NCBI RefSeq assembly: GCF_001553605.1
Contig: NZ_CP014229.1
Location: 1,206,501-1,270,500, forward strand
Direction: 5' to 3'
Source: Desulfovibrio fairfieldensis
Lineage (GTDB): Bacteria > Desulfobacterota > Desulfovibrionia > Desulfovibrionales > Desulfovibrionaceae
Length of the DNA: 64,000 nucleotides
Every line of letters begins with the position of its first letter. Position 1 is the stretch's first letter. The notes under the pieces are model-generated. The model made no database searches. It had not been told where the DNA came from and worked only from the letters and a program-made list of their open reading frames with translations. Both the position numbers and the translations under genes were made by a program. Of this stretch, positions 55,501-61,554 are shown one piece after another.

Positions 55501-56338
55501 GGACAAGACCAGAGCCGTGCTTCCTCCCGGCATGCGCGGGGAAATCTGCGTATGCGGCAGAATGGTTTGCCAGGGCTATCTTCAGGAAAACGGCAGCATA
55601 ATCAAAACAGACGCTTTTTTCAGGCATAAGGAAGAACCCGCCTTCGGCACCGGTGATATGGGAGTCTGGACGGAAGACGGGAATCTGATTTGCCTTGGAA
55701 GAACTGACCGGCAGATCAAGATCCGTGGACAAAAGATCGCTCCTCAGGAAGTGGAAGGGCTGCTTCTTGCTCTGCCCGGCGTTCAGCAGGCCTCGGTGCT
55801 CTGCATGGATGACAATGGTCACGACAGCCTTGTGGCATGCCTTGCAGCTGACCGCGGAAATATGTCCCGCGTGGAAAAAATGCCTGTGTTGGAGCTCTTG
55901 TCGGCGGTCCTGCGCTCGCAACTGGAGGGAAGGCTGCCTGCCGCTTTCATCCCACGTTATGTTCTCTGGATGGAAGATATGCCGCGTATCCATACGGGAA
56001 AAATCGACCATGCCGCTTTGCGTTCCATGTGCAAAGAAGAAATGACGCGACTGGCCGAGCGGAGCAGGGAACAACCGTCCGAATTCGATTCCGAGGTGGC
56101 CAAGGCCCTTAGCGGCTGGTGGAGCGATGTGCTCCATGTTCAACCGGAGAGTGACAGCAATTTTTTCAGCGATGGGGGAAATTCCCTGCTGGCGGTACGG
56201 CTGGTCCATTTCATGGAAAAAGAGTTCGGCGTTTCAATGCAGGTGCGCCAGATTTATAGCTTAATTTGTTTTTCTGGGATGGTAACCTACATTGAAGAAC
56301 AACAACGCGGCAGTGTCGGCGAATGGGAAGAGATTTGA
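49571..56338 (+). CDS. Bimodular NRPS TubC-dock-Cy-A-T-C-A-T
   Basis: 2255 residues. 1-60 TubC docking domain (ALTSSRLDTLRLRKREL). Cy about 75-500: FPLTDNQQAYWIGRGD and DTWCLDGQS (DxxxxDxxS, Asp about 214). A1: HTSGSTGVPKG (about 699), GGPTEITIWN, KIGGYRIELSEVE, NGKVDRK; the pocket HDMSIPEYMG and LGGDW is of the Cys/Ser/Thr heterocycle class but not a textbook Cys code. T1 Ser about 1094 (GGDSIS). C: HHAVFDG (about 1302). A2: FTSGSTGRPKG (about 1796), FYGSTEIT, KIRGQKIAPQEVE, HTGKIDH; the pocket FGDCFCEIFG lacks the usual Asp235 and falls with the beta-amino-acid-like A domains here. T2 Ser about 2203. There is no release domain, so the chain must pass to another protein. Confidence 0.93.
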   Translation: MNAGYPAELLEFVFELRSQGIVLYAEEGEIVCRGPREALTSSRLDTLRLRKRELLQLLEEEERALRQEIPELSPDVQNRFMPFPLTDNQQAYWIGRGDTLQYGQVGIHAYFELEVPGLDVERLEKCLNTLVQRHDMLHAVVVGDGMQRILREYSPIRIMRTDASDLSAQEADKTLDSIRRDLSCRCYSLETWPQCAFHAVRLPDGTDILFASQDTWCLDGQSYRVLMEELAALYHGLTLPPPPGLSFRDYVLAMRSFRNSSAYQASLSYWKTKVATLPAAPMLPLEKKRGYRPEARGSGKKSSNDPVKSYRLEARLSEAGLKTLRNSLRGKGVTLAAFLLACYAETLGHWSEEPAFTINVPWGNRLPVHADVNACVGEFASMTLVKYDCMASGSLLERTRLVMAQLLEDLQYCHVSGVAILREWRQANALGPEACMPFVFTSETDSGEGASSSWMEPLERIGRIRKGLSQTPQVWIDAQYAVVRGELRLSWDILDGVFPRGLAENMFAAFEALVRACADRDDIWHEAFPLSVLALPVPYSLTWGGDCAIADMDVAAVIDEFSSTRAEHVCIEDVRGALMWRDVSALVCGASARMCEAGLKPGEGVAILLEKGRWQSIMPFAVRSAGGVCIPLDVESPVERLEEIVRRCGAAMVVTDASLREKAAAFGLPMLDVASGELVRTALPTGRRVWDKSVFCVIHTSGSTGVPKGVELPFAGILNVRAHMGRLGLGADDVVLSLSPLQHDMSIPEYMGNMLCGMCAVYPDPRLRKDPRHWFELIEKHGVTFWHTVPAMLTMLVDYCRGLSEEKVKSVLASLRVVCLGGDWTPLETARTLFRLAPGAKIVTVGGPTEITIWNVTHTVTRVEDCWNSLPYGTPIANCGCRVVDAAGNIRPRGVVGEMCCTGPFMSPGYSNDDRLTQQLFPTCGKNGERLFKTGDMVRMHADGVLEFVGRKDNRVKIGGYRIELSEVEHHLQTFPAVEEAVVLARPGPAGSPVMVAWVRAREGKDICLKELRAHLLRFLPSYMIPPFIGLCSSFPVTSNGKVDRKAILEWQLPRTGEDVRLDTPLRSTLAKIWEELLGRRPESETSNFFECGGDSISAIRLLNKLMSAGFPHLGILSVFQHPSFAALAGYIAGLGAGEERNKLPSLSEAAQLQSASGLYPASRAQQRIHVDEMIQPVNGLYNLPFMFSLRGRIDTDRIIAAFGTAINANPALRTVFDERPDAAGGMLLVQRVLPRIEALFEVLDLRNLSPESAAGRWTDAARKRGAEALTMLEGPLVRGTLALMPVEEGEAQAAELLLVVHHAVFDGWSMKIFLAQWRLAMEGTEVPMAKYSYGDFACWERLPEVMDAMQKHTDAYAAALRSLDAQPASFHASLAGARPQARGGGGSHSFFRHTLPHALAEQVRRAAAQEKVTPFIFLLAGFALLASRYSGSERILLGTYSAQRFLPDLESIVGMLVNPQPLAFDFAGAQTFEDILEAAHKGLMLAKQHELAPFELLVRSDDSSMESAGKTFFSITFSQDNTDKNLVRAGDVTLSIAAGGEHKSGMDMEVALHEADGGLSFVVVFDEAVMERKHVENLFARLEYVVAQCARQPDMALSEMRYCLDRDEALLESVNCQAAVPLRHASLWDWFVETARRHPYQVAIMEYAGRDRREYSYLELFSRAVGMAETMKNLVPALSAETPLEHPRLIALYMPRGAELAAAMLAAWRLGAAVMPISVTLPAERALSILEHASPVALVANCPQDLAGLWGRCLERAFTGPVVLGSDIVQGNAGAAVLAAERPAGMLERTAWVIFTSGSTGRPKGVALSHAGLVGRLEWGEKLMPPTVQDKGCSKTDMAFGDCFCEIFGPLFYGFPVFFMEEKSIAHVDTLYEILKTEKITRLVAVPSLLREFAAMAERGKGTPDALRHIVSSGEPLPSVLAHRLQRAFPAAKIYNFYGSTEITCDAAWHLCSSSLTGTSAVPAGKPIAGGRILLMDKTRAVLPPGMRGEICVCGRMVCQGYLQENGSIIKTDAFFRHKEEPAFGTGDMGVWTEDGNLICLGRTDRQIKIRGQKIAPQEVEGLLLALPGVQQASVLCMDDNGHDSLVACLAADRGNMSRVEKMPVLELLSAVLRSQLEGRLPAAFIPRYVLWMEDMPRIHTGKIDHAALRSMCKEEMTRLAERSREQPSEFDSEVAKALSGWWSDVLHVQPESDSNFFSDGGNSLLAVRLVHFMEKEFGVSMQVRQIYSLICFSGMVTYIEEQQRGSVGEWEEI

Positions 56339-56582
56339 CAGTAAAGCGGCTGCATACCGGCTTGGTTTTTATCGGCACTGGCGAACTCCGGCGAGCGACT
56401 TGTTCCGCCTGCCGTAACTCTGTCTTTTCCCGTCCGGTGGCAATGGGGATAGGGACCGGGAAAGAAGGGCCTTTGTATGAAGCAGACGCATCTGTCGCCT
56501 ATGACCTGTTTTGGAAAAACCGGGAAGAGGTCTCATGACAGCCAGTTCAAAAAGCAACCGCGACATTGTGACGGAAGAGATA
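56339..56582 (+). other. Island-edge stretch with two short coupled open frames
   Basis: No confident gene. One frame ends at 56538 with natural-looking sequence (GPLYEADASVAYDLFWKNRE). An ATG at 56535 overlaps that stop as ATGA and opens MTASSKSNRDIVTEEISQL, which runs into the antisense of the integrase remnant at 56583. This may be the tail and head of two coupled genes cut by the integration event, or chance. Confidence 0.25.
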
Positions 56583-56921
56583 TCACAGCTGCCTGCATTG
56601 CCACTCTCTGGCGATATTCTGGAAGCTGTCGCGTTCCGCGATGGCTCTGGCCTGCCGTAGCTGTCGCTTGTGGTCTGACGGGTCAATCTCCCTGGACAAC
56701 ATGCGCTTCGCCTCTTCGCGGCGTTCTCTGGCGTCCTTGAGCGATACGGTGGGATATTCCCCGAAACTGAGCAGCTTGCTTTTGCCGTCAAAACGGTAGG
56801 CCATTCTCCAGAGTTTGCTTCCGTTGGCGGGGATGAAGAGAAACAGACCGCCGCCGTCAAAATACTTGCGGGGCTTCACGTCGGGTTTCAGACTGCGGAT
56901 GTGGGTATCGGTAAGAGGCAT
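56583..56921 (-). pseudogene. P4-type tyrosine recombinase, N-terminal fragment
   Basis: 112 residues; AAGGAG lies five bases before the ATG. It matches the start of P4-like integrases: MPLTDTHIRSLKPDVKPRKY, DGGGLFLFIPANGSKLWRM, FDGKSKLLSFGEYPTVSL, ARERREEAKRML, IAREW. The frame ends right after the arm-binding domain; the core-binding and catalytic domains with the R-H-R-Y tetrad are gone. It points away from tRNA-Glu, with the IS200 copy between, as expected for an island once integrated at that tRNA. Confidence 0.85.
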
Positions 56922-57110
56922 GGGCACTCCTTGGCTGTCGTTGGACGAAGTGATACCCACATGGATAAAAATATTTTTGATTCCGCGCGGTTATTCATGT
57001 AGGCACCAGAAATGTCGTACCACATTTCTACCTACGGATATACCCATAAAATGTTTGGATGCAAGCGGACGAGGCTGGACTTTGGGAAACCATACCGGAA
57101 GGAAAAACCA

Positions 57111-57147
57111 AAGAATGCCAAGGTCTTTTAGACCTTGGCATTCTTTT
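57111..57147. terminator. 16-bp stem terminator left of the IS element
   Basis: AAGAATGCCAAGGTCT, TTT, AGACCTTGGCATTCTT, then more T. It is strong on the plus strand, yet no plus-strand gene precedes it now, so it probably belonged to a gene lost when the island edge decayed. Bases 56922-57110 hold no gene. Confidence 0.75.
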
Positions 57148-57217
57148 TTGTATGGAGAAAACCCCCCGCTAGGCGGGGGGTTCTAAAAAGCTTACAGCTT
57201 TGCCCATGTCAGTAAAA

Positions 57218-57280
57218 CTCCTTTTGATTTGTTAAAAAGTCTCGCGGTCTGGCAACTGCGAGTCAACAAATCAAAAGGAG
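57218..57280 (+). promoter_or_regulatory. RBS-sequestering hairpin of IS200
   Basis: CTCCTTTTGATTTGTT (57218-57233) pairs perfectly with AACAAATCAAAAGGAG (57265-57280), which contains the ribosome-binding site of tnpA. Such hairpins are known to keep IS200 transposase nearly untranslated. Confidence 0.85.
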
Positions 57281-57286
57281 GTCACG

Positions 57287-57745
57287 ATGGGTGACGCCAA
57301 AAGTTTAGCCCACACAAGGTGGAACTGCAAATATCACATTGTTTTTGCGCCTAAATATCGCCGCCAGGTGTTCTATGGTGAAAAGAAGCGCGCCATTGGC
57401 GAAATTCTGCGCAAGTTGTGCGAATGGAAGGATGTAAAAATAGTGGAGGCAGAATGTTGCCCAGACCACATCCACATGCTGCTTGAGATTCCCCCCAAAA
57501 TGAGTGTGTCGAGTTTTATGGGCTATCTAAAGGGTAAGAGTAGTCTCATGATCTATGAACAATTTGGGGATTTGAAGTTCAAATACCGCAATCGAGAATT
57601 TTGGTGCCGTGGGTATTACGTCGATACAGTGGGCAAGAATAAGGCCAAGATTCAGGATTACATCAAGCATCAGCTGGAGTCGGATAAACTTGGCGATCAG
57701 TTGAGCCTACCCTACCCAAGGAGCCCGTTTACGGGCCGCAAGTAA
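57287..57745 (+). CDS. tnpA: IS200/IS605-family transposase TnpA
   Basis: 152 residues, complete length for the family. N-terminal HTRWNCKYHIVFAPKYRR; HUH motif in CCPDHIHMLLEIPPK; catalytic Tyr region in FWCRGYYVDTVGKN. It acts as a dimer that cuts single-stranded DNA next to the end hairpins. AAAGGAGG lies just ahead of the ATG but is locked in a hairpin. No tnpB accompanies it. The gene appears intact, so the element may still move. Confidence 0.95.
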   Translation: MGDAKSLAHTRWNCKYHIVFAPKYRRQVFYGEKKRAIGEILRKLCEWKDVKIVEAECCPDHIHMLLEIPPKMSVSSFMGYLKGKSSLMIYEQFGDLKFKYRNREFWCRGYYVDTVGKNKAKIQDYIKHQLESDKLGDQLSLPYPRSPFTGRK

Positions 57746-57863
57746 CAGAAATGCAAATGTCAGATCGCAAGAGCGCCTGCTAGGGCGCAGCTGGTAAGAA
57801 AGCCTTACAGGCGCATATGAAGAACCCCCGGCTATGCCGGGGGGTTCCTTTTGTACCTAAATT

Positions 57864-57940
57864 TGGCGTCCCCAAGGGGATTTGAACCCCTGTCGACGGC
57901 GTGAAAGGCCGTTGTCCTGGGCCGGCTAGACGATGGGGAC
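57864..57940 (-). tRNA. tRNA-Glu (anticodon TTC)
   Basis: On the minus strand, GTCCCCA pairs with TGGGGAC, followed by GCCA. The anticodon arm ACGGC-CTTTCAC-GCCGT gives TTC. The T-arm is AGGGGTTCAAATCCCCT. Its 3' end faces the integrase fragment and is a likely former attachment site. Confidence 0.95.
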
Positions 57941-57948
57941 GCATGTGT

Positions 57949-58023
57949 TGGCTGGGCTGCAAGGACTCGAACCTTGATTAGCGGAGCCAGAATCCGCCGT
58001 CCTGCCAATTGAACGACAGCCCA
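57949..58023 (-). tRNA. tRNA-Gln (anticodon CTG)
   Basis: TGGGCTG pairs with CAGCCCA, followed by GCCA. The anticodon arm GCGGA-TTCTGGC-TCCGC gives CTG. The T-arm contains GGTTCGAGTCC. It is eight bases upstream of tRNA-Glu on the same strand, so they share a transcript. The 58024-58284 gap carries the outward promoters for these tRNAs and for the transporter gene; no other feature is seen. Confidence 0.95.
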
Positions 58024-58284
58024 ACACGAGGTGGAAAAATAGATGAGGTTGGGGGGATTGTCAATAAATTTTTGGTCAAAGCGCAGAAAGTTTTTCCGAC
58101 GATGAAATGGACAGTGTCATTCCGTGGGGTAGGGGTTCCAAAGATTTGTGACTTGAAAATTTTTATATTAGTTTGTATTGTAAAGTAGCCCATGCAATCC
58201 CAGTGTTCAATTTACTTATGGTGGTGAGACGTTCCCGATATGTGGGGAATGTCTGAAAACAATGGTCTTGATAAGGAGGAGTGA

Positions 58285-60015
58285 ATGTCTCAAGAAAGCT
58301 CGGCGATCGTTGTCGACAGGGCTAAGTCGCAATGGTCCGACCTGTGGAAAAAGGAAGATTACTGGGCCATCTGGATCGGCTTCTTTATTCTGATCGTGGC
58401 AAGTTGCCTGGTCTTCGGCGGCCGTCAGGAGCTGGAGAGCAAGTATGAGCAGTACGCGGCGGTTATGAAAGCCGAATCCGCCAAACCTTTCAAAACCATA
58501 GAATGGTATCAGGCTTCCGCGGCCCAAAAAGGGCTTCAGGGACAGAATCTGGCTTCGGTCAAGCTGCTTATCAATCAGCTGAAAACACCGGCCCGCTGGC
58601 AGTCCAATCCCCTGGACGCCCTGATGATGTCGCAGGCCCAGGCCGACAAGGCCAATGAAGCCGTCATGCCGAAAGTGGATGCGGCCAAACAGGCCGAAGC
58701 CGCCGCTCTGGCCCAGGCCAAAGAGGCGCAGGCCGCCGCTGCGGCCGCCACGTTCGGCGACGCCACGCTGAACGCCGCCGCTGAAAAGTCCATCGGTGAA
58801 TGGCAGGCCGCCAAGAAAGCGACCGCCGACATCTCTAAAAAGCTGGTCAAGCCTTTCAACCGCATTCCCACCCTGATTGTGCTGGGGCTCGCGCTGGCCG
58901 TGCTGACTTCCATCGGCGCCAAATTCATGGGCTTCAACGTGGGCAAGTTTTTTGTGGCCTTCCTGGGCGTGTATCTGCTGTGCGTGCTTGCCAATATCCT
59001 GGGCAACCAGAAGACCATGCGTCTTTACGGTATCAATGCCGAAATCTGGTCCATCGCCATCGGCATGATCATTGCCAATACCTTCGGCACGCCCAAATGG
59101 CTTAAAGAGGGCGCGCAGGTGGAATACTTCATCAAGGCCGGTCTCGTGCTGCTGGGCGCGGAAGTACTTTTCCACAAGATTATGGCTATCGGCATCCCCG
59201 GCATTTTCGTGGCCTGGGTGGTGACGCCCATCGTCTTGGTCAGTACCTACATTTTCGGCCAGAAGGTGCTGAAAATGCCATCCCAAACCCTGAACATCGT
59301 CATTTCGGCCGACATGTCCGTGTGCGGCACCTCGGCGGCCATCGCCACGGCGGCTGCGGCTCGGGCCAAAAAAGAGGAACTGACCCTCTCCATCGGTCTG
59401 TCCCTGACCTTTACGGCCATCATGATGGTGGTGATGCCCGCCTTCATCAAGTGGGTGGGCATGCCTGAAGTGCTGGGCGGCGCCTGGATCGGCGGCACCG
59501 TGGACGCCACGGGCGCCGTGGCCGCGGCGGGCGCGTTCATCGGCCCCAAGGCCCTGCAGGTGGCCGCCACGGTTAAGATGATCCAGAATGTGCTTATCGG
59601 CGTGACCGCCTTCTGCGTGGCCCTGTACTGGTGCACCAAGGTGGACGCGCAGGCCTGCGGCCAGCGCGTGGGCGCCATAGAAATCTGGCATCGTTTCCCC
59701 AAGTTCGTCATCGGCTTCCTGGCGGTTTCCATCATCTTCTCGCTGATCAGCAGCGGTCTCGGTGCGGACTTCGGCAAGATGCTGGTGGACAACGGCACCA
59801 ACAAGGTTTCCGTGCCCCTGCGCGGCTGGTTCTTCGGTTTGGCCTTCGTGGCCATCGGCCTGACCACCAACTTCCGCGAACTGGGCAAGTACTTCAAGGG
59901 CGGCAAGCCCATCATCCTTTACATCTGCGGTCAGTCGCTGAACCTGTGCCTGACGCTGCTCATGGCCTGGATTATGTTCTACAAGGTCTTCCCGGAAATC
60001 ACCGCCAAGATCTAG
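58285..60015 (+). CDS. YeiH-family (putative sulfate/sulfite exporter) membrane protein, long form
   Basis: 576 residues; AAGGAGG precedes the ATG. The C-terminal ~380 residues are the YeiH/UPF0324 transporter core: SIAIGMIIANTFGTP, AEVLFHKIMAIGIPGIFVAWVVTP-like helices, the VCGTSAAIATAAAARAKKEE signature, GGTVDATGAVAAAGAFIG and FFGLAFVAIGLTTNFREL. Ordinary members are about 340 residues. Here an extra membrane helix (about 25-45) is followed by ~140 mostly helical, Ala/Gln/Lys-rich residues (QAQADKANEA, AEAAALAQAKEAQ), probably a coiled coil. Family proteins are annotated as sulfate or sulfite exporters, which would suit a sulfate reducer; transport is not proven from sequence. Confidence 0.9.
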   Translation: MSQESSAIVVDRAKSQWSDLWKKEDYWAIWIGFFILIVASCLVFGGRQELESKYEQYAAVMKAESAKPFKTIEWYQASAAQKGLQGQNLASVKLLINQLKTPARWQSNPLDALMMSQAQADKANEAVMPKVDAAKQAEAAALAQAKEAQAAAAAATFGDATLNAAAEKSIGEWQAAKKATADISKKLVKPFNRIPTLIVLGLALAVLTSIGAKFMGFNVGKFFVAFLGVYLLCVLANILGNQKTMRLYGINAEIWSIAIGMIIANTFGTPKWLKEGAQVEYFIKAGLVLLGAEVLFHKIMAIGIPGIFVAWVVTPIVLVSTYIFGQKVLKMPSQTLNIVISADMSVCGTSAAIATAAAARAKKEELTLSIGLSLTFTAIMMVVMPAFIKWVGMPEVLGGAWIGGTVDATGAVAAAGAFIGPKALQVAATVKMIQNVLIGVTAFCVALYWCTKVDAQACGQRVGAIEIWHRFPKFVIGFLAVSIIFSLISSGLGADFGKMLVDNGTNKVSVPLRGWFFGLAFVAIGLTTNFRELGKYFKGGKPIILYICGQSLNLCLTLLMAWIMFYKVFPEITAKI

Positions 60016-60074
60016 TGTGTGTTTGACGGCGGGCCGCCGCGGGCTTTCCGTGGCGGCCCGTAATGGGAGAATGT

Positions 60075-60335
60075 ATGCCGCCTGCCGTACGCAATCTGTT
60101 GAAAATGGGAAGCTGGGCACTGGCCCTCTGGCTTTTTTTCGCAGTGCTCACCCCGCGACTGGTAGCGCTGTCGCCCGCCTGGCAACACTACGATGCCGTG
60201 CAGGAACAATACGGCCTGGACAGTGGTGCGTTGTACTACTCCGATGTGCCCGTCACGCAGGAGGCTGCGGACGCCGTGGGACGCGCCGTGCGCGCCGGCA
60301 TGCAGGAACGGCACATGCTGGCGGCCGGACGTTGA
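60075..60335 (+). CDS. Small single-helix membrane protein, unknown
   Basis: 86 residues from the ATG with GGGAG five bases ahead. One hydrophobic segment (MGSWALALWLFFAVLTPRLVAL) is followed by a short soluble part (YYSDVPVTQEAADAVGRAVR). No known domain is recognised. It follows the YeiH-type gene by 59 bases and precedes the DUF523 gene by two bases, so it is probably in one transcript with both. Confidence 0.7.
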   Translation: MPPAVRNLLKMGSWALALWLFFAVLTPRLVALSPAWQHYDAVQEQYGLDSGALYYSDVPVTQEAADAVGRAVRAGMQERHMLAAGR

Positions 60336-60337
60336 CG

Positions 60338-60805
60338 ATGGGGATTCAGCGAATGCGCTACGTGGTCAGTGCCTGTCTGGCCGGGCAGGCTTGCCGTTAT
60401 GACGGCGGCAGCAATCCCTGCCCGACGGTGATTCGTCTGGTGGAAGAGGGGCGGGCCGTTCCGGCATGCCCGGAAGGTTTGGCCGCACTGCCGATTCCCC
60501 GGCCACCCTGTGAACAGGTGGGAGGACGGGTGCTTTCCCGCGACGGACAGGATCTGAGCGAAGATTTTTTACGCGGCGCGCGACTGGCCCTGCGCGAGGC
60601 GCTGGAGCAGGGCTGCGTGGCGGCCATTCTCAAGAGCCGTTCGCCGTCCTGCGGCTTCGGCCTGATCTATGACGGTACGTTCAGCCGTAGGCTGTGTACC
60701 GGCGAGGGGGTATGGGCCCGGCTTTTGCGGGAAGCGAGCATAAAACTGTACAGCGAAGAGTCGTTGCCGCCGGAATTGGGCGAAGAAAAGAAAAAACAGC
60801 TGTAA
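60338..60805 (+). CDS. DUF523 (YbbK-like) family protein
   Basis: 155 residues. Family marks: VVSACLAGQACRYDGGSNP at the start, the ACPEGLAALPIPRPPCEQVGG block, and ILKSRSPSCGFGLIYDGTFS towards the end, with several conserved cysteines (in SACLAG, ACPE, PPCE, PSCG) that could hold a metal or cluster. Biochemical role unknown. Either ATG at 60338 or 60353 could start it; I took the first because it is two bases after the previous stop. It is followed by a terminator. Confidence 0.85.
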   Translation: MGIQRMRYVVSACLAGQACRYDGGSNPCPTVIRLVEEGRAVPACPEGLAALPIPRPPCEQVGGRVLSRDGQDLSEDFLRGARLALREALEQGCVAAILKSRSPSCGFGLIYDGTFSRRLCTGEGVWARLLREASIKLYSEESLPPELGEEKKKQL

Positions 60806-60826
60806 GCCGCGCTCAGCGGCTTTTTT
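60804..60826 (+). terminator. Rho-independent terminator after DUF523 gene
   Basis: AAGCCGC, GCTCA, GCGGCTT, then TTTT. It overlaps the stop codon region of the DUF523 gene. The rest of the 60827-60974 gap holds nothing I can recognise. Confidence 0.85.
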
Positions 60827-60974
60827 GTTCAGTAGAGGTGATTGCGGAGCATTTCACAACCCTTCCGGCGCGATGCCTCGCCTTTACATCTTCTTATCCT
60901 CTGTTTTTCAAACTCCGCGCGATTCGGGCGATAGTCACGTTTTTCTGATCAGCGCGTTGCAGAGTCTTTCAGCA

Positions 60975-61466
60975 TTACTCCGCCTTGGGCTCGGCCAGGA
61001 TGCCGCGCCGGGCCATTTCCGCCACGGCCTTGCGGCAGAACTCCGGCAGCAGGGCTTCCGCCTGCGGGCTCAGTCCCACATGCATGGTCTTATAATCAAA
61101 GGGCTGCAGGCCGATGACAACCGCCTCCGGCCTGTTTCCGGCCAGATCACAAGTGATCAGCGTGTCCAGCAGGTCCGTCTGATGCATGGAGTCGCGGAAA
61201 CTCAGGCTCTTGCGCAAATCCTCGCCCTCCAGCAGGTAGACCGTGCCCGGCGCTTCCGGTCCCAGCACCACGTCCAGCACCACTAGAAAATCGCACTCCT
61301 GCAGTTCCGGCATCAGCATCAGACCCTGGGTACCCCCGTCCATCAGGCGGACATGCGCGGGCCAGCGGTAGTGGGCTTCCAGGTATTCCACGGCCCGCAC
61401 GCCGAAGCCTTCATCCGTCAGCAGAATGTTGCCCACGCCCAGAATCAGTATCCTTTTGTCGTTCAT
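60975..61466 (-). CDS. [NiFe] hydrogenase maturation endopeptidase (HyaD/HynC type)
   Basis: 163 residues. ILILGVGNILLTDEGFGVRAVEYL holds the first Ni-sensing acid (Glu in TDEGFG). MDGGTQGL and VVLDVVLG carry the conserved Asp region, and KTMHVGLSPQ supplies the His. These proteases read the finished Ni-Fe site and clip the C-terminal peptide of the large subunit, here expected after His545 of the protein encoded at 61555. It lies 88 bases downstream of that gene on the same strand, with a terminator-like hairpin in between. Confidence 0.92.
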   Translation of the reverse strand: MNDKRILILGVGNILLTDEGFGVRAVEYLEAHYRWPAHVRLMDGGTQGLMLMPELQECDFLVVLDVVLGPEAPGTVYLLEGEDLRKSLSFRDSMHQTDLLDTLITCDLAGNRPEAVVIGLQPFDYKTMHVGLSPQAEALLPEFCRKAVAEMARRGILAEPKAE

Positions 61467-61503
61467 GCGTCCCCCTGACGGTTTTGGAGAAGGAGAGGAT
61501 CAG

Positions 61504-61531
61504 AAAAAGGGCGGGGAATTACCCCGCCCTT
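61504..61531 (-). terminator. Terminator between hydrogenase large subunit and protease
   Basis: AAGGGCGGGG and CCCCGCCCTT pair across a five-base loop. On the minus strand the stem is followed by TTTCTG. It should make structural subunits more abundant than the protease if read-through feeds the protease gene. Confidence 0.8.
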
Positions 61532-61554
61532 GTATAGACTGTGCAAAGCCTGCT

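Larger units (their letters stand above)
57150..57850 (+). mobile_element. IS200-type insertion sequence
   Basis: About 700 bp carrying only a TnpA gene. Near-identical end hairpins are present: left 57160-57182 (AACCCCCCGC/GCGGGGGGTT), right 57823-57846 (AACCCCCGGC/GCCGGGGGGTT). There are no inverted termini or target duplication, as usual for single-strand HUH transposition. Exact ends are estimates. Confidence 0.85.

Noticed and set aside
4614-57940. Direct att repeats made from tRNA 3' ends flanking the island
   Set aside because: By eye I found no second copy of the tRNA-Val, tRNA-Glu or tRNA-Gln 3' ends in the candidate border regions; a computed repeat search could change this.
60030-60060. 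Hairpin after the YeiH-type gene as terminator
   Set aside because: Nine-bp GC stem (CGGGCCGCC/GGCGGCCCG) but no T-tract, and it leads straight into the next gene's ribosome site; more likely mRNA structure.
58216-60120. Long antisense frame over the YeiH-type gene
   Set aside because: Composition shadow (His/Gly/Asp-rich); the sense strand encodes a coherent membrane protein.
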